Shown in pieces: positions 29,133-39,483 of a DNA stretch of 64,000 bases. The stretch is from positions 372,001 to 436,000 of the forward strand of contig OY723249.1 in assembly GCA_963210315.1 (NCBI GenBank). The letters run 5' to 3'. Source of the DNA: Rhynchopus euleeides (lineage: Eukaryota > Euglenozoa > Diplonemea > Diplonemida > Diplonemidae). A model generated the notes under the pieces. That model was not told the origin of the DNA, did not search any database, and was given only the letters and a program-made list of their open reading frames with translations. The position numbers were made by a program, and so were the translations under genes. Every line of letters begins with the position of its first letter. Position 1 is the stretch's first letter.

Positions 29133-29372
29133 CGTAAAAAAATTGCACCAGACCGGTTTTTTGGCCGAGAGTCCAAACTTTCAAAGCAGCTGCTGCGCCT
29201 GCCCCACCAGCAGCCTCAGTACGACAGGACGCGCGCAGGCACCGGGCCCTCTCAGATTCTGGAAGGGTTTGCGCGGGTCGCGCGCGCCGAAGGCGCGCGC
29301 GAAAAATTTTCAAAACCAGAAAAACCGGAAAACGGCGCCAGAAAAAAAGTCTATCTTATACCCTGAAAAAAC

Positions 29373-30319
29373 GAAAAAAAAAGAAAAAAACGGAAAACCC
29401 CCGAAAAAATCGACACCCCCCCTGTGATCGTATTATTACACTTTATCCGTTGAGCAGAACACACCGAGCAGCTGCCACCCGATGCCGGCCGCTGGACTGT
29501 GTCACCCACACAGGTGCGGCTGCCGCAGCCTGTCATCAGCGAGTTGCCGCTGATAATGGTGCACAAGAGACAAGACACAAGAGGTAGTGTGCGCCTGACA
29601 CAGCGAGCTGGCTGGGGAGCCCAGTTGGGTGGGGGTGAGGGCGGCCAGTCGACGGCCACCTTTGGTTCGGGCATTCGCACTGTTTCTCCCCCCTGTCTCG
29701 GGGCAGATTACCGCTTCACCCTGCAGTACAGATCATGCAGCACACACGACACCGCAGGTTTCTCGCGTTCGACCCATGCCTGCTGGTTCTTCTCTCCCCG
29801 TTGAGGTTTACAGTCGCAGTTTTGTGGGATGTAAAAAAAGGTTGCAAACCCGAGAGAGAGAGAGGGAGGCGACACAACAGGCTGACAGGATCCCAGCCAG
29901 TGAGATGTGCATCGCCAAGAACATGGGTGCAAACTATTGAAATGTTTGATTGAGAGAAAAGGCAAAAAAAAGACAAGCGTCAGGAACACAATCAGGGGTC
30001 TGTGCAGGATCCTTCATGGAGAAAACCGGAGGCAAGGGAAATGGTTTTACTTGATTGCACGAGACACACAGATTCTCTTTCCTGCGGAAGTGTTGTGTGC
30101 AGGCACAGCAACTGCGTGTTGGCGGCAAGCACCTCGCACTTCCCCTATCGTTGCATTTCCGCTTGCTTTCTACCGCCTGCGCTGCCCATTTTAACTTTTT
30201 TGCAGGGATGTCTTTAAATCATGGGGTTTTCGGCAGATTTTCAGATTCTCAATCGTAAAAACCCCCTGTTTTTCCCCCCCTAGAATGGGGGTGGCACAGC
30301 GTCGTTCTACCACACGAGA
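29373..30319. other. No recognisable gene; shares about 100 bp with 46742-46840
   Basis: Positions about 29447-29545 (gttgagcagaacacaccgag ... ggctgccgcagcc) match 46742-46840 in the same orientation. On the minus strand both read GDTVQRPASGG then CSVCSAQR, but the flanking frames differ. Otherwise only short ORFs. Confidence -1.
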
Positions 30320-30510
30320 GGGGGGTGTCGATTATATCCAATTTTGTCAAAAAAATTTAAAAAAATCGGGGAAAAAACGCTGAATTTCGATGAAAAAAGG
30401 CGAAAAAAAGAGTATGGGGAGTTGGGTCCAGTTTAGCAAAGTTGTGATATTTTTCGGGTGTTTTTTTGAATGGGACACCCGAAGAACCCGATGATATGTG
30501 AATGACATGT
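30320..30510 (+). repeat. Dispersed repeat, copy 3
   Basis: Begins ggggggtgtcgatt and carries gagttgggtccagtttagc, gggacacccgaagaaccc and tgacatg like the copy at 3569. Confidence -1.
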
Positions 30511-31131
30511 GATGAAAAAGCATCCGCTGGACAAACCCCAAGCTTGCTGCAGCAAGCATCCGCAACGGCCAGTGGGAGTAGGGGGGGGGGGGGGGGGGGG
30601 CGGGGGCCTCCTGTCAGTCCGGTCTGATCTGCGACACGGTACGGCACACCGGCAGAATGCCGCTGACGGAACAACAAACAGTCCACGAGAGACGACCGCA
30701 CGAGAACTGATACGATATCCAAGTCGCTAAGTAAGTCACACCACATGGACGTGATCTGCTCCTTTCTTTGGTTAAAAAAGGGAAAGGCACGTGGGAAGGA
30801 CACTGAAGGTCGGAGGCTCCACCGAAAGAATCTCGGAAGGATGATACCTCGGCCGCGCGTTGAAGAGCGCGGGATCTTCCACTTACTGGGAAGGATGTCT
30901 GACACTCGCCTGATATGGCGGGGGGGGGGGGGGGTCGAAAAGGAAAGCCCGGGCCCGGAAAAGTTTCTGCCGATGGATCTTCGACAGACGAAACGAATGC
31001 GAAACAAATACCTGCTGGAATAGTGTAGCCACAGCTCATCAGAGCTGTCAACTGCACTGAGTTCTGCAAGCCCAAAATCACAGATAACGAAACGAAGCAA
31101 ACCATAGATCATAACAAAACGAGGCAGGGCG
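30511..31131. other. No recognisable gene
   Basis: Contains a G run of about 20 near 30580-30600 and another near 30919-30933. Open frames are short and without motifs. This is the 3' flank of the transposase-like gene. Confidence -1.
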
Positions 31132-34100
31132 TCATCTCTTCGACCCTGCCTGGCAATTACCTGCCCTTCTTCGCAGCCTTCCCGCCGGGCTTCTTCGCCC
31201 CACCCTTCTTCGGAGCGGCCTTTTTTGCTTGGGGGTAGCAGACCCCCCCCTGGGTTTCTTGTTTGGGGGGGCCGTCCCGCTAGCAGGCGAGCTCTCTGAA
31301 GGCCGCTTCTTCTGCGGCTGCGCAGGGGTCTTCTTCTCCTTCGTAGGGGGCGCCTGCTTCTGCGGCTGCGCAGGGGTCTTCTTCTCCTTCGTAGGGGGCG
31401 CCTGCTTCTGCGGCTGCGCAGAGGTCTTCTTCTCCTTCGCAGGGGGCGGGGCTTCGGAGGTGCGCTTCTTTTTCCGTGGTCTCTCGTCGTCAGAAGATGA
31501 AGAAGATGCAGACGAAGAGGCAGAAGAGGAAGTAGTAGTAGTAGTCGTTGTTGTTGAAGAGGTATGCGGGGAAGAAGAGGAAGAAGGGGAGAAGTCAGAC
31601 GAATCTTCCGTGTCCGACGAGTCGCCGCTCTCCAGATCGCCACACTCCGAGGACCGCAGACTGCCCGCGTCCACGTCATCCTCTTCCGCACCGTCCATGA
31701 AGAGCCGATCCTTATCGGCGGAGGGACTCCACACCTCCCTGCTCGCGGAGGACTTCCAGGTCCCAGGTTCCACCGACAGCTCGGCGTCAGTGAGGGCGCC
31801 CCATGCCTCCCTGGCTACGAGGGTCTGCCACGTGGCCTTCTTCTTCTTCTTAGCCCACAACTCCAGCAGGGCGTCGGCCGCAGCCTGCGAGGCCAGAGCA
31901 TCAGCCTCGCTCCACGGGTACTTCGCCGTGGTCTGCTGGCGGGTGAGCGTGCTCGCCTTGAGCGTGTACCCGCACAGGGGCATCTCCGGGATACTCCAGC
32001 GAAGCCTGAAGTTGTGGAGGTGGGCACACACCTGGAAGCACGAGTTCAGCCATTCGAGGCCGCCCGTGACATTCTGCAGGTTCCAGATCTCCCGGAAGAC
32101 CTTGAACGACTGCTTCAGCCGTGCGATGGCCCTCTCCACACGCGAACGGGCAGCAGCGTGTGCGCGGTTAAACTCCACGCACGCAGGAGTACGCAGGCGG
32201 GTGAAGAAGTCGAAGTCCGACGCCCTGTTCTCGTCGTTGGACTTCGCGACGCGGCGGTTCGGGATCACCACACATGCTGCGTCAGCATATGCCCCATCAC
32301 CGAGGACGATGTCGTTCGGCCGGAGGGGGACCCGCTTGTAGCTGTCGGCCTTCGGGGCCTGCCTGGCGGATCCCCAGATATCCCCATCGGGTCGGGGCCC
32401 GGGGTTCAGCGCCGACAACCCCGCAATGAACCCGAGGGCGGTCACGCACAGCTGCACCTTCTTCGCGTGGCGGGAGTAGTACCCGCTGTAGTCTGCCTTG
32501 TTTGCACAGACGTACACGGGGAACACGTCCACCGCAAGCGACGCGAGGGGCTCGAAGGGGAAGTGGTTCACTGAGCGGTGAGCCCAGGGCTTCGTGAACC
32601 ACTGACGACCCTCCACATCTGTCCCGATCTCATCCATGCTGGAGAGCAGATGCATCACCCCCTTGTTGTACTCCGCCGAGAGAGTCTCGCGCTCGAGGGA
32701 CACACCAGGGAGGTGCTGTTTGTAAGCCTCCTTCTTCAAAAGGGGCATGTGGCGGAGGTACACCAGGGAGATGAGGAGGCAGCGACGGGGGCATGCCTTT
32801 TCCCCGCCGTAGAGGTCGTAGAGCTTGGTGAGCTGCCAGGGGTGGAACCCAGTGGCAGCGAAGGAGAAGTCCGTCCTGGCATCAGGGTATCCAAAGAAGG
32901 GAAGCCAGGCTCTCACATCCACATCCTCCGTCTTGTGCCCGAGGAGCGGGTGGTCCGCATCCTTCTCCTCCTTCGTCTTCCGCAGATCCGCCATCTTCAG
33001 GCGCATCTCGGCAGCCTCGTCGAGGTAGCGGTGGACGCGTCCGGCGTCGTGGTCCTGCCACGCCTCGGCGTAACTGGAGGTTTTCGCCCCCTCCTTGCGC
33101 GCCTCCACCGCCTTCTCCTCCGCCTCAACCACGGCCTGCTTGGCGGGGCGGCCGCGGCGGTTCAGGCCAGCCGCTTGGCGTGCGTCCTTCCCGAACTCCT
33201 TCGCCTCCTTCTTCGCCACAAACGCCTCTTCCATCGTCTGCGACGTCCCACACCCAGCGCCCACAACCACATCCCGGTCGGGGTCAGGGGCAGTTCCCAC
33301 CTCCTCCTCGCGCGCCGCCGCCGCTGCTGCGTAGCGCTGTTTCCGGGCCAAAGCGACACGACGCCGCATTACCCGGTACCGCAGGCGTGTAATCGCCTTG
33401 CCCGCCCCCACAGACAAAGCCTGGGTGCACCCCCTCGGCATTGTCCCCTGGCGAAGTGCGGTCAGGATGTGCTGCAGGTCTGCTGAAAACCCCGTGCCCC
33501 TCAGGAACTGGACCGTCGCCTCGCGGTAGTCCTCCAGAAACTTCTTACGGGCATGCCCGTTGATGGTGGCATCCACCCGCGGGTGGACAGACTCCAGGAG
33601 GCCGTCTCCGTTCATCTGGGGGATGGCATCCATTAGCCGGGTGAACAAGGTGTTGTACTCCTCCTCGAACCGGCGTCTAACCTCCGCCTTTTCCGCAATG
33701 GAGTCGAGGGTGGCCTGGCTGGGGACTGAAAGCTTCTTTGCGCTCAGGTTCTCGTAGGACGGCGTGTCCCGGTGCACGGCATCCTCCCCCACAGGCGAGG
33801 GAGGCGTCGGCTCCTTCCGCTTCTTCTTGGGGGGGCTTGGCATCTGCGGCAGGGGTGCTGCATCCCTGCTGCGCTGTTGGGGAGCTACCGCCGGGGCGCT
33901 TGGTGGTGGTGGTGGGGGGCTTGCCATTTGCAGGTCTTCACCCTGCGACAGGGGTACTTCCTCCCGCCTGTGCTGTGGGGGAGCGACCGCCGCGGCGCTT
34001 GGTGGCACAAGATCTCCGTGGGGGTCTGCCGCCGGATCCAACTCTTGCACCAACGTGCGTAGAAACAGCACCCCTTGCCGTTTGAATGCCGCCCGCTGGT

Positions 34101-34536
34101 CGCCCCCAGGTGACAAGAGGCTGCGGGCCACGGGCGGTGGAGGTGGTGACTGCCGGTCGTCGTCGAAGCTGAAGCTGGGGCAGAAGTCGGCCGACGTGTT
34201 AGAAGCGGCGTACGGCGTGCCGTCGAAGTCTGGAGTCCACGGGATGGTCGTGGCTCTGCTCGTTGCGCGAGGGGTGGCAGGAGGGGCCGGAGTCCCAAGG
34301 ACAGGGGTCGCAGGAGGGGCCGGACGACTCTGGCTGGGGGTTTTGTTATTCTGCCCCTTGTGGTAGGCCACAGAGTAGGCCAGGAAGTCTCCACCGATGA
34401 AGTAGGTGGAGCGGAGGAGGACTTCGAACTCCCCCAGGGTACACCCCGCCGACAGGTTCCCAGGCATGGGGCAACCTCGCAGATAGGTTCCCAGGCATGG
34501 GGCAACCTCGCAGATAGGTTCCAAGGCATGGGGCAA
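31132..34536 (-). CDS. PIF/Harbinger-type (DDE_Tnp_4) transposase-like protein
   Basis: The 1,134-codon frame reaches into the 31-bp minisatellite; no Met lies between the repeats and about codon 190 (QMASPP), so the true start is either a repeat-encoded ATG or an upstream exon. Region by region: Pro-rich N-terminus; basic helical middle; HTH-like FHPWQLTKLYDLYG and LLISLVYLRHMPLL (about 32740-32840); DDE core with VDVFPVYV (about 32520-32545), DGDIWGSAR, LGDGAYAD (about 32280-32300) and RSRVERAIARLKQSF (about 32110-32150), then HLHNFRLRW. The C-terminus is Ser/Thr/Asp-rich with three KEKKTPAQPQKQAPPT-like repeats and a basic tail. The spacing fits HARBI1-like nucleases. No terminal inverted repeats were found, so it may be a relic, an autonomous element with unseen ends, or domesticated. 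Confidence -1.
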   Translation of the reverse strand: MPHALEPICEVAPCLGTYLRGCPMPGNLSAGCTLGEFEVLLRSTYFIGGDFLAYSVAYHKGQNNKTPSQSRPAPPATPVLGTPAPPATPRATSRATTIPWTPDFDGTPYAASNTSADFCPSFSFDDDRQSPPPPPVARSLLSPGGDQRAAFKRQGVLFLRTLVQELDPAADPHGDLVPPSAAAVAPPQHRREEVPLSQGEDLQMASPPPPPPSAPAVAPQQRSRDAAPLPQMPSPPKKKRKEPTPPSPVGEDAVHRDTPSYENLSAKKLSVPSQATLDSIAEKAEVRRRFEEEYNTLFTRLMDAIPQMNGDGLLESVHPRVDATINGHARKKFLEDYREATVQFLRGTGFSADLQHILTALRQGTMPRGCTQALSVGAGKAITRLRYRVMRRRVALARKQRYAAAAAAREEEVGTAPDPDRDVVVGAGCGTSQTMEEAFVAKKEAKEFGKDARQAAGLNRRGRPAKQAVVEAEEKAVEARKEGAKTSSYAEAWQDHDAGRVHRYLDEAAEMRLKMADLRKTKEEKDADHPLLGHKTEDVDVRAWLPFFGYPDARTDFSFAATGFHPWQLTKLYDLYGGEKACPRRCLLISLVYLRHMPLLKKEAYKQHLPGVSLERETLSAEYNKGVMHLLSSMDEIGTDVEGRQWFTKPWAHRSVNHFPFEPLASLAVDVFPVYVCANKADYSGYYSRHAKKVQLCVTALGFIAGLSALNPGPRPDGDIWGSARQAPKADSYKRVPLRPNDIVLGDGAYADAACVVIPNRRVAKSNDENRASDFDFFTRLRTPACVEFNRAHAAARSRVERAIARLKQSFKVFREIWNLQNVTGGLEWLNSCFQVCAHLHNFRLRWSIPEMPLCGYTLKASTLTRQQTTAKYPWSEADALASQAAADALLELWAKKKKKATWQTLVAREAWGALTDAELSVEPGTWKSSASREVWSPSADKDRLFMDGAEEDDVDAGSLRSSECGDLESGDSSDTEDSSDFSPSSSSSPHTSSTTTTTTTTSSSASSSASSSSSDDERPRKKKRTSEAPPPAKEKKTSAQPQKQAPPTKEKKTPAQPQKQAPPTKEKKTPAQPQKKRPSESSPASGTAPPNKKPRGGSATPKQKRPLRRRVGRRSPAGRLRRRAGNCQAGSKR

Positions 34537-36060
34537 CCTCTAACATAGGTTCCAAGGCATGGGGCAACCTCTAACATAGGTTCCCAGGCATGGGGCAACC
34601 TCGCAGATAGGTTCCAAGGCATGGGGCAACCTCTAACATAGGTTCCCAGGCATGGGGCAACCTCGCAGATAGGTTCCAAGGCATGGGGCAACCTCGCAGA
34701 TAGGTTCCAAGGCATGGGGCAACCTCTAACATAGGTTCCAAGGCATGGGGCAACCTCTAACATAGGTTCCAAGGCATGGGGCAACCTCTAACATAGGTTC
34801 CCAGGCATGGGGCAACCTCGCAGATAGGTTCCAAGGCATGGGGCAACCTCTAACATAGGTTCCCAGGCATGGGGCAACCTCGCAGATAGGTTCCAAGGCA
34901 TGGGGCAACCTCGCAGATAGGTTCCCAGGCATGGGGCAACCTCACAGATAGGTTCCAAGGCATGGGGCAACCTCGCAGATAGGTTCCAAGGCATGGGGCA
35001 ACCTCTAACATAGGTTCCAAGGCATGGGGCAACCTCTCACATAGGTTCCCAGGCATGGGGCAACCTCGCAGATAGGTTCCAAGGCATGGGGCAACCTCGC
35101 AGATAGGTTCCAAGGCATGGGGCAACCTCGCAGATAGGTTCCAAGGCATGGGGCAACCTCGCAGATAGGTTCCAAGGCATGGGGCAACCTCGCAGATAGG
35201 TTCCCAGGCATGGGGCAACCTCGCAGATAGGTTCCAAGGCATGGGGCAACCTCGCAGATAGGTTCCAAGGCATGGGGCAACCTCTAACATAGGTTCCAAG
35301 GCATGGGGCAACCTCTCACATAGGTTCCCAGGCATGGGGCAACCTCGCAGATAGGTTCCAAGGCATGGGGCAACCTCTCACATAGGTTCCCAGGCATGGG
35401 GCAACCTCGCAGATAGGTTCCAAGGCATGGGGCAACCTCGCAGATAGGTTCCAAGGCATGGGGCAACCTCTCACATAGGTTCCAAGGCATGGGGCAACCT
35501 CGCAGATAGGTTCCAAGGCATGGGGCAACCTCTAACATAGGTTCCAAGGCATGGGGCAACCTCTCACATAGGTTCCCAGGCATGGGGCAACCTCGCAGAT
35601 AGGTTCCAAGGCATGGGGCAACCTCTCACATAGGTTCCCAGGCATGGGGCAACCTCGCAGATAGGTTCCAAGGCATGGGGCAACCTCGCAGATAGGTTCC
35701 AAGGCATGGGGCAACCTCTAACATAGGTTCCCAGGCATGGGGCAACCTCGCAGATAGGTTCCAAGGCATGGGGCAACCTCGCAGATAGGTTCCAAGGCAT
35801 GGGGCAACCTCTAACATAGGTTCCAAGGCATGGGGCAACCTCTCACATAGGTTCCCAGGCATGGGGCAACCTCGCAGATAGGTTCCAAGGCATGGGGCAA
35901 CCTCGCAGATAGGTTCCAAGGCATGGGGCAACCTCTCACATAGGTTCCAAGGCATGGGGCAACCTCGCAGATAGGTTCCAAGGCATGGGGCAACCTCTAA
36001 CATAGGTTCCCAGACATGGGGCAACCTCGCAGATAGGTTCCAAGGCATGGGGCAACCTCT
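34455..36060. repeat. 31-bp minisatellite, about 52 copies, at the 5' end of the transposase-like gene
   Basis: The unit reads tcgcagataggttccaagg plus catggggcaacc, 31 bp, with variants at three sites (cgcag/taac/cac; tccaa/tccca). It has the same unit length and about the same total length as the unrelated 17529-19247 array. Minus-strand frames are open and give PHALEPICEVAPCLGTYLRG-like repeats. Confidence -1.
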
Positions 36061-36597
36061 GTGGGTTCATCACTATTCGTTTTTTCGTGTGGACCTGTCT
36101 CTCATTTGAGGCCCGAGAATCGCGTTTCCGAGGCCTGTGCGTGGTCGCAGTGCCCTCAGATGTCCAGAAACTACCCATTTTGGCCCCGAAAAAAAAATGC
36201 GAGCATCTCCCCCTACAAACCCCGGCCTTACGACAACCCAGGCCCGAGAAACCGGGAACCGGGAAAACCGGGAAAAACCGGGAATTTGGGGTGTCGATTC
36301 AGTTTCATTCCCGGTTTTGGATTCCCGGTTTTTCCGGCTTCCGGAGGTGATTTTTTCACGGATTTTCGCCAAGGGAAAAAAAACCAGGGAACCGGGAATT
36401 TCCGGGAAAAGCCGGGAAATCCCGGTAAAAGTCGACACCCCCCAGAGGGTCGTTTTTGGCATCAACGGATCGAACTCTCTTCACGGTGACCCTACTCAAA
36501 TTTTTTTGAGTCATTGGGGGCCATTTACTGTGCGTCAAAGTGTCGACGATTGGCCACCTTTTTGGTGCCGTGGCTGGTGGGTGGCCATGGGCACACG
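36061..36597. repeat. Third copy of the 10.1-kb dispersed repeat and a CCGGGAA-rich inverted segment
   Basis: 36085-36240 matches the repeats at 10105 and 10385 (catttgaggcccgagaatc, gtggtcgcagtg, cctcagatgtcc). 36240-36445 is rich in accgggaa and its complement and is bounded by gggtgtcga and tcgacacccc, suggesting a small foldback. No gene. Confidence -1.
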
Positions 36598-36806
36598 CTA
36601 GCTGGGGGGTCTGGGGGGCAGAGCCCCCCAGCCGCCGGAGGCCACGGTAGTAAACATCTGTTCATTGTGGGCGTAGCTTCTGTGCGAGTTGGCTGCGTCC
36701 TCCCGAGGCCTGAGGCTACTGGCGTGGTTGGACTCCCTGACCTGATGGGTCTGGGGGGCGGAGCCCCCCAGCCGCCGGAGGCCACGGTAGTGAGCATATG
36801 TTCCTG
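36598..36806 (-). repeat. Two hairpin repeats (HPR) in tandem
   Basis: Copies at 36600-36668 and 36741-36806, both on the minus strand, each with the gggggg-cggagccccccag stem and gccggaggccacggtagt. Sequence between them is unrelated. Confidence -1.
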
Positions 36807-37344
36807 CAAAACCATACTCTCTTCGACGTCGACCGTCGAACCAGTGTAGCCGGGTTGACGCTTTGTCGGGGCTTACCAATCGTCGACCCAGTAAAACTGG
36901 TCGACGCGTTTTTATGGGGGGTGGAAACCCGGGTTTGCGGGTTTGCGTGAGTACCCCAAAGCAAGGTGGCACCAGAATGTGCCTTCGACTTTTGCCGAGA
37001 CTCTCATTTGTGAGGCCTTTCCTGTCGTGGGTGGGGTTTTGCTGTTTCAACTGTTGTGAGTTGTGTGTGGGGCTGGTGGGTGATGGGGAAAAGACTGGAA
37101 AGTCCTGTCGTGCTGTGGCTGCTTGGTGGGGCTAGCGCAGCAGGTCTCTCATTTTCTTCTTTATTCACACCAAGGTCGTTCCCATCCTCACAGTTTTTCT
37201 TTCTCTGCAGATTTCCCGAGACTGGGACCCCCAAAAAAGGGGGGAAAACCCCCCAAGAAAAAACAGGGGTTTTTTTTGGGGGGTTTTTTTCCTGGGGCCG
37301 AAATCCTCAATCTCAATCATGATTTAAATATATCCCTGCTTTTT
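36807..37344. other. No recognisable gene
   Basis: A degenerate inverted pair around cgtcgaccgtcgaaccagt and actggtcgacgcg lies near 36825-36910. Open frames are short. No domain is recognised. Confidence -1.
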
Positions 37345-39285
37345 TGGTGCCCCTGAAAACGAAATCGCAACTACGTAAGAACTACGTAAGAACTACGTAA
37401 GAACTACGTAAGAACTACGTAAGAACTACGTAAGAACTACGTAAATCGGGGGTGGACCTTCTTTTTTTTTTTTGAAAATGGGATTTCCCATTCACAGGTT
37501 AGTGGTGAAATTTTTCGGAAAAAAATGAGTTCCATCACACCCCCAACCCCAGCGTGCCCAAATAAGTCCAAAGAAACCGGTTTTGGTCAGATTGCTGACT
37601 CGGAACCCACCTGCACCCCCGACGGGGTGGGTGGCGTTTTTCGGGGTTTTTGGGGGTTTGGCCTGAATGGCTTTCAAGCAGAAATACGGTGGAAGAGCTT
37701 CATGTGCGAAGAGTAATATTTTTTGGGAAAATATGACATCCGTCGCACCCCCAACCCCAGCGAGCCCCGATAAATCAAAAGGAGCCGGTTATGGTCAGAT
37801 TGTCGCCGCTGGAGCCACCTGCACACCCTGCAGGGTAGGTGAGATTTTGTAGGTTTTTTGGGGTGTTCGGGTTTTTTGTGGCTTTTCCTTTTTGCAAGTT
37901 TGGCGGACCCAACTCAGGAAACTTTTCACCGTGCGGGTCCGCACGATCCGCACAGATCCCAAATATCCCAAAGAACGGGATTTTGGAAAATCCGAGGGGG
38001 GAACCTATCCGTGAGGGGGGTCCCGCTGGGTGGGTCGGTGGGGTGGTGTGGGCGTGCTGGCTGCCTCCCAGCACCTTCACCCACGACCAGTCCCTGAACC
38101 AGACCCACGTTTCATGGGTGAAACTTGGCTTGTACACCACCAAAATGACCCCACCGTGATCCGCAAAAATTCCAAACGTTCAAATGAAAGGGGTTTTGGA
38201 ACACCCGAGGAGGGGGTCCCGCTGGGTGGAGGTGGGTGTGGGCTGACTGCCTCCCAGCCACCTTCACCCACGACCAGCCCCTGAACCAGACCCGTGTTTC
38301 ATGGGTGATACTTGGCCCGCACACCACCAAAGTGACCCCACTGTGATCTGAACAAATTCCAAACGTTCAAAAGAACGGGGGTTTGGAACACCCGTGGAGG
38401 GGGTCCCGATGGGTGGGTAGGTGGGGGTGTGGCTGCCTCCCAGTCACATTCTCTTAGGACCAGCCCCTGAACCAGAGTCACGTTCCATGGACGATGTTTG
38501 GCTCCTAGACCCACAAAATGACCCCACTACGATCCGCAAAAGTTCCACACGTTCAACAGAACGGGGTTTTGGAATACCCGTGGAGTCCCGCTGGGAGGGT
38601 GGGGTGTGGGTGTGCTGTGGGCTGGCTGACACCCAGTCACCTTCTCCCGTGACCAGTCCCTGAACCAGACCCAGGTTTGATAGGAGAAGTTTGGCACCTC
38701 GACCACTAAAATGGCCCCACTACGAGCTGCACAAATTCCAAACGTTCAACAGAGCTGGGTTTAGGAGCACCCGAAGAGGGGGTCCCACTGGGTGGGACCC
38801 CCGCTGGGTTTTGACTCCCGCTGGGTGGGACCAGGTGGGACCCCTGAGCCAGACCCACATTTCGAGATGAAACCGGTTGACACCTCGACCTCCAAAATGC
38901 CCCCACTACGAGGCCGCACAGATCCGGTGACTCGGAGGCACACTGCTGCGACGCTGTTGTGGCAAGAGCCCGTAGAAGCAAAGGAGAACCTGCTGCGCTC
39001 GCCCCACAAAGCAGCCACAGGACGACAGGGCCGGGCCCCCCCCCTCTACAAAGGGTGGTTCCATCCTTGTGGCCTCTGTGGACAGAAAATGCGACAACGG
39101 GGGTGGGGCAGTGGGGCGCGGGGTGCAGTTGGGCCGCGTCAGCAGTGCGCAGGTCGTGCTGGGGCTTGGAAATGGGGAACCCGGGAAAGGGAAAATAGGT
39201 GAAAAAAAAAAGAGGGTCCTCCCCACTAAAGAACTACGTAAGAACTACGTAAAAACTACGTAAATCGGCCCTTTCAGGGGCACCA
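37345..39285. mobile_element. 1.9-kb element, TIR TGGTGCCCCTGAAA, with AACTACGTAAG subterminal arrays
   Basis: TGGTGCCCCTGAAA at the left is the exact complement of TTTCAGGGGCACCA at the right. Just inside both ends lie tandem 11-bp units aactacgtaag: seven at 37371-37445 and about three at 39230-39265, with taaatcgg after each array. T runs outside make a duplication ambiguous. No transposase is seen. The interior holds a tandem array of a 188-bp module. Confidence -1.
37925..38910 (+). repeat. About five tandem copies of a 185-190-bp module
   Basis: Each unit has cctgaaccagacccacgtt, an atgaccccac-acgatccgca core, ttccaaacgttcaa and gggggtcccgctgggtggg. Cores recur at about 38143, 38332, 38516, 38709 and 38898. 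Single copies of the module also occur in transposon C, in hAT-like element X and at 42700-42870. Confidence -1.
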
Positions 39286-39483
39286 TTTTTTGTGATTCTT
39301 TTTGATTTGTTAGACTCTGAGCCGCTTCAGGCGTTGGGGCAGCCCCAGCAGGCTGGGACCCCTCGCAGTTCATCGGAGTCAGCCAGCTACTACCGCTCGA
39401 ATAGCATTTTCCGTGTTGTTTGATTTTCCTTCATTCTTCAAATTCCCAAATACCCTGAACCCAGAATGACAACGAACCCAATG
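39286..39483. other. Spacer
   Basis: Nothing recognised between the two neighbouring elements. Confidence -1.

Larger units (their letters stand above)
21419..29365. mobile_element. hAT-like element X, copy A, interrupted by a LINE; TSD AAAAAAC
   Basis: It begins CAGGGGATAAGATAGG and ends CTATCTTATACCCTG, terminal inverted repeats of the CAGGG type seen in hAT elements. A 7-bp duplication AAAAAAC flanks it (21412-21418 and 29366-29372). Without the LINE (21558-28308) it is about 1.2 kb and has no transposase, so it is non-autonomous. An inverted copy lacking the LINE is at 43212-44391 with its own 7-bp duplication. It carries a CACGGTG-type MITE and one hairpin repeat inside. Confidence -1.

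Noticed and set aside
30357-31691. 444-codon minus-strand Arg/Leu-rich ORF
   Set aside because: Its upstream part is a shifted frame of the transposase-like gene's C-terminal repeats and the rest has no motif.
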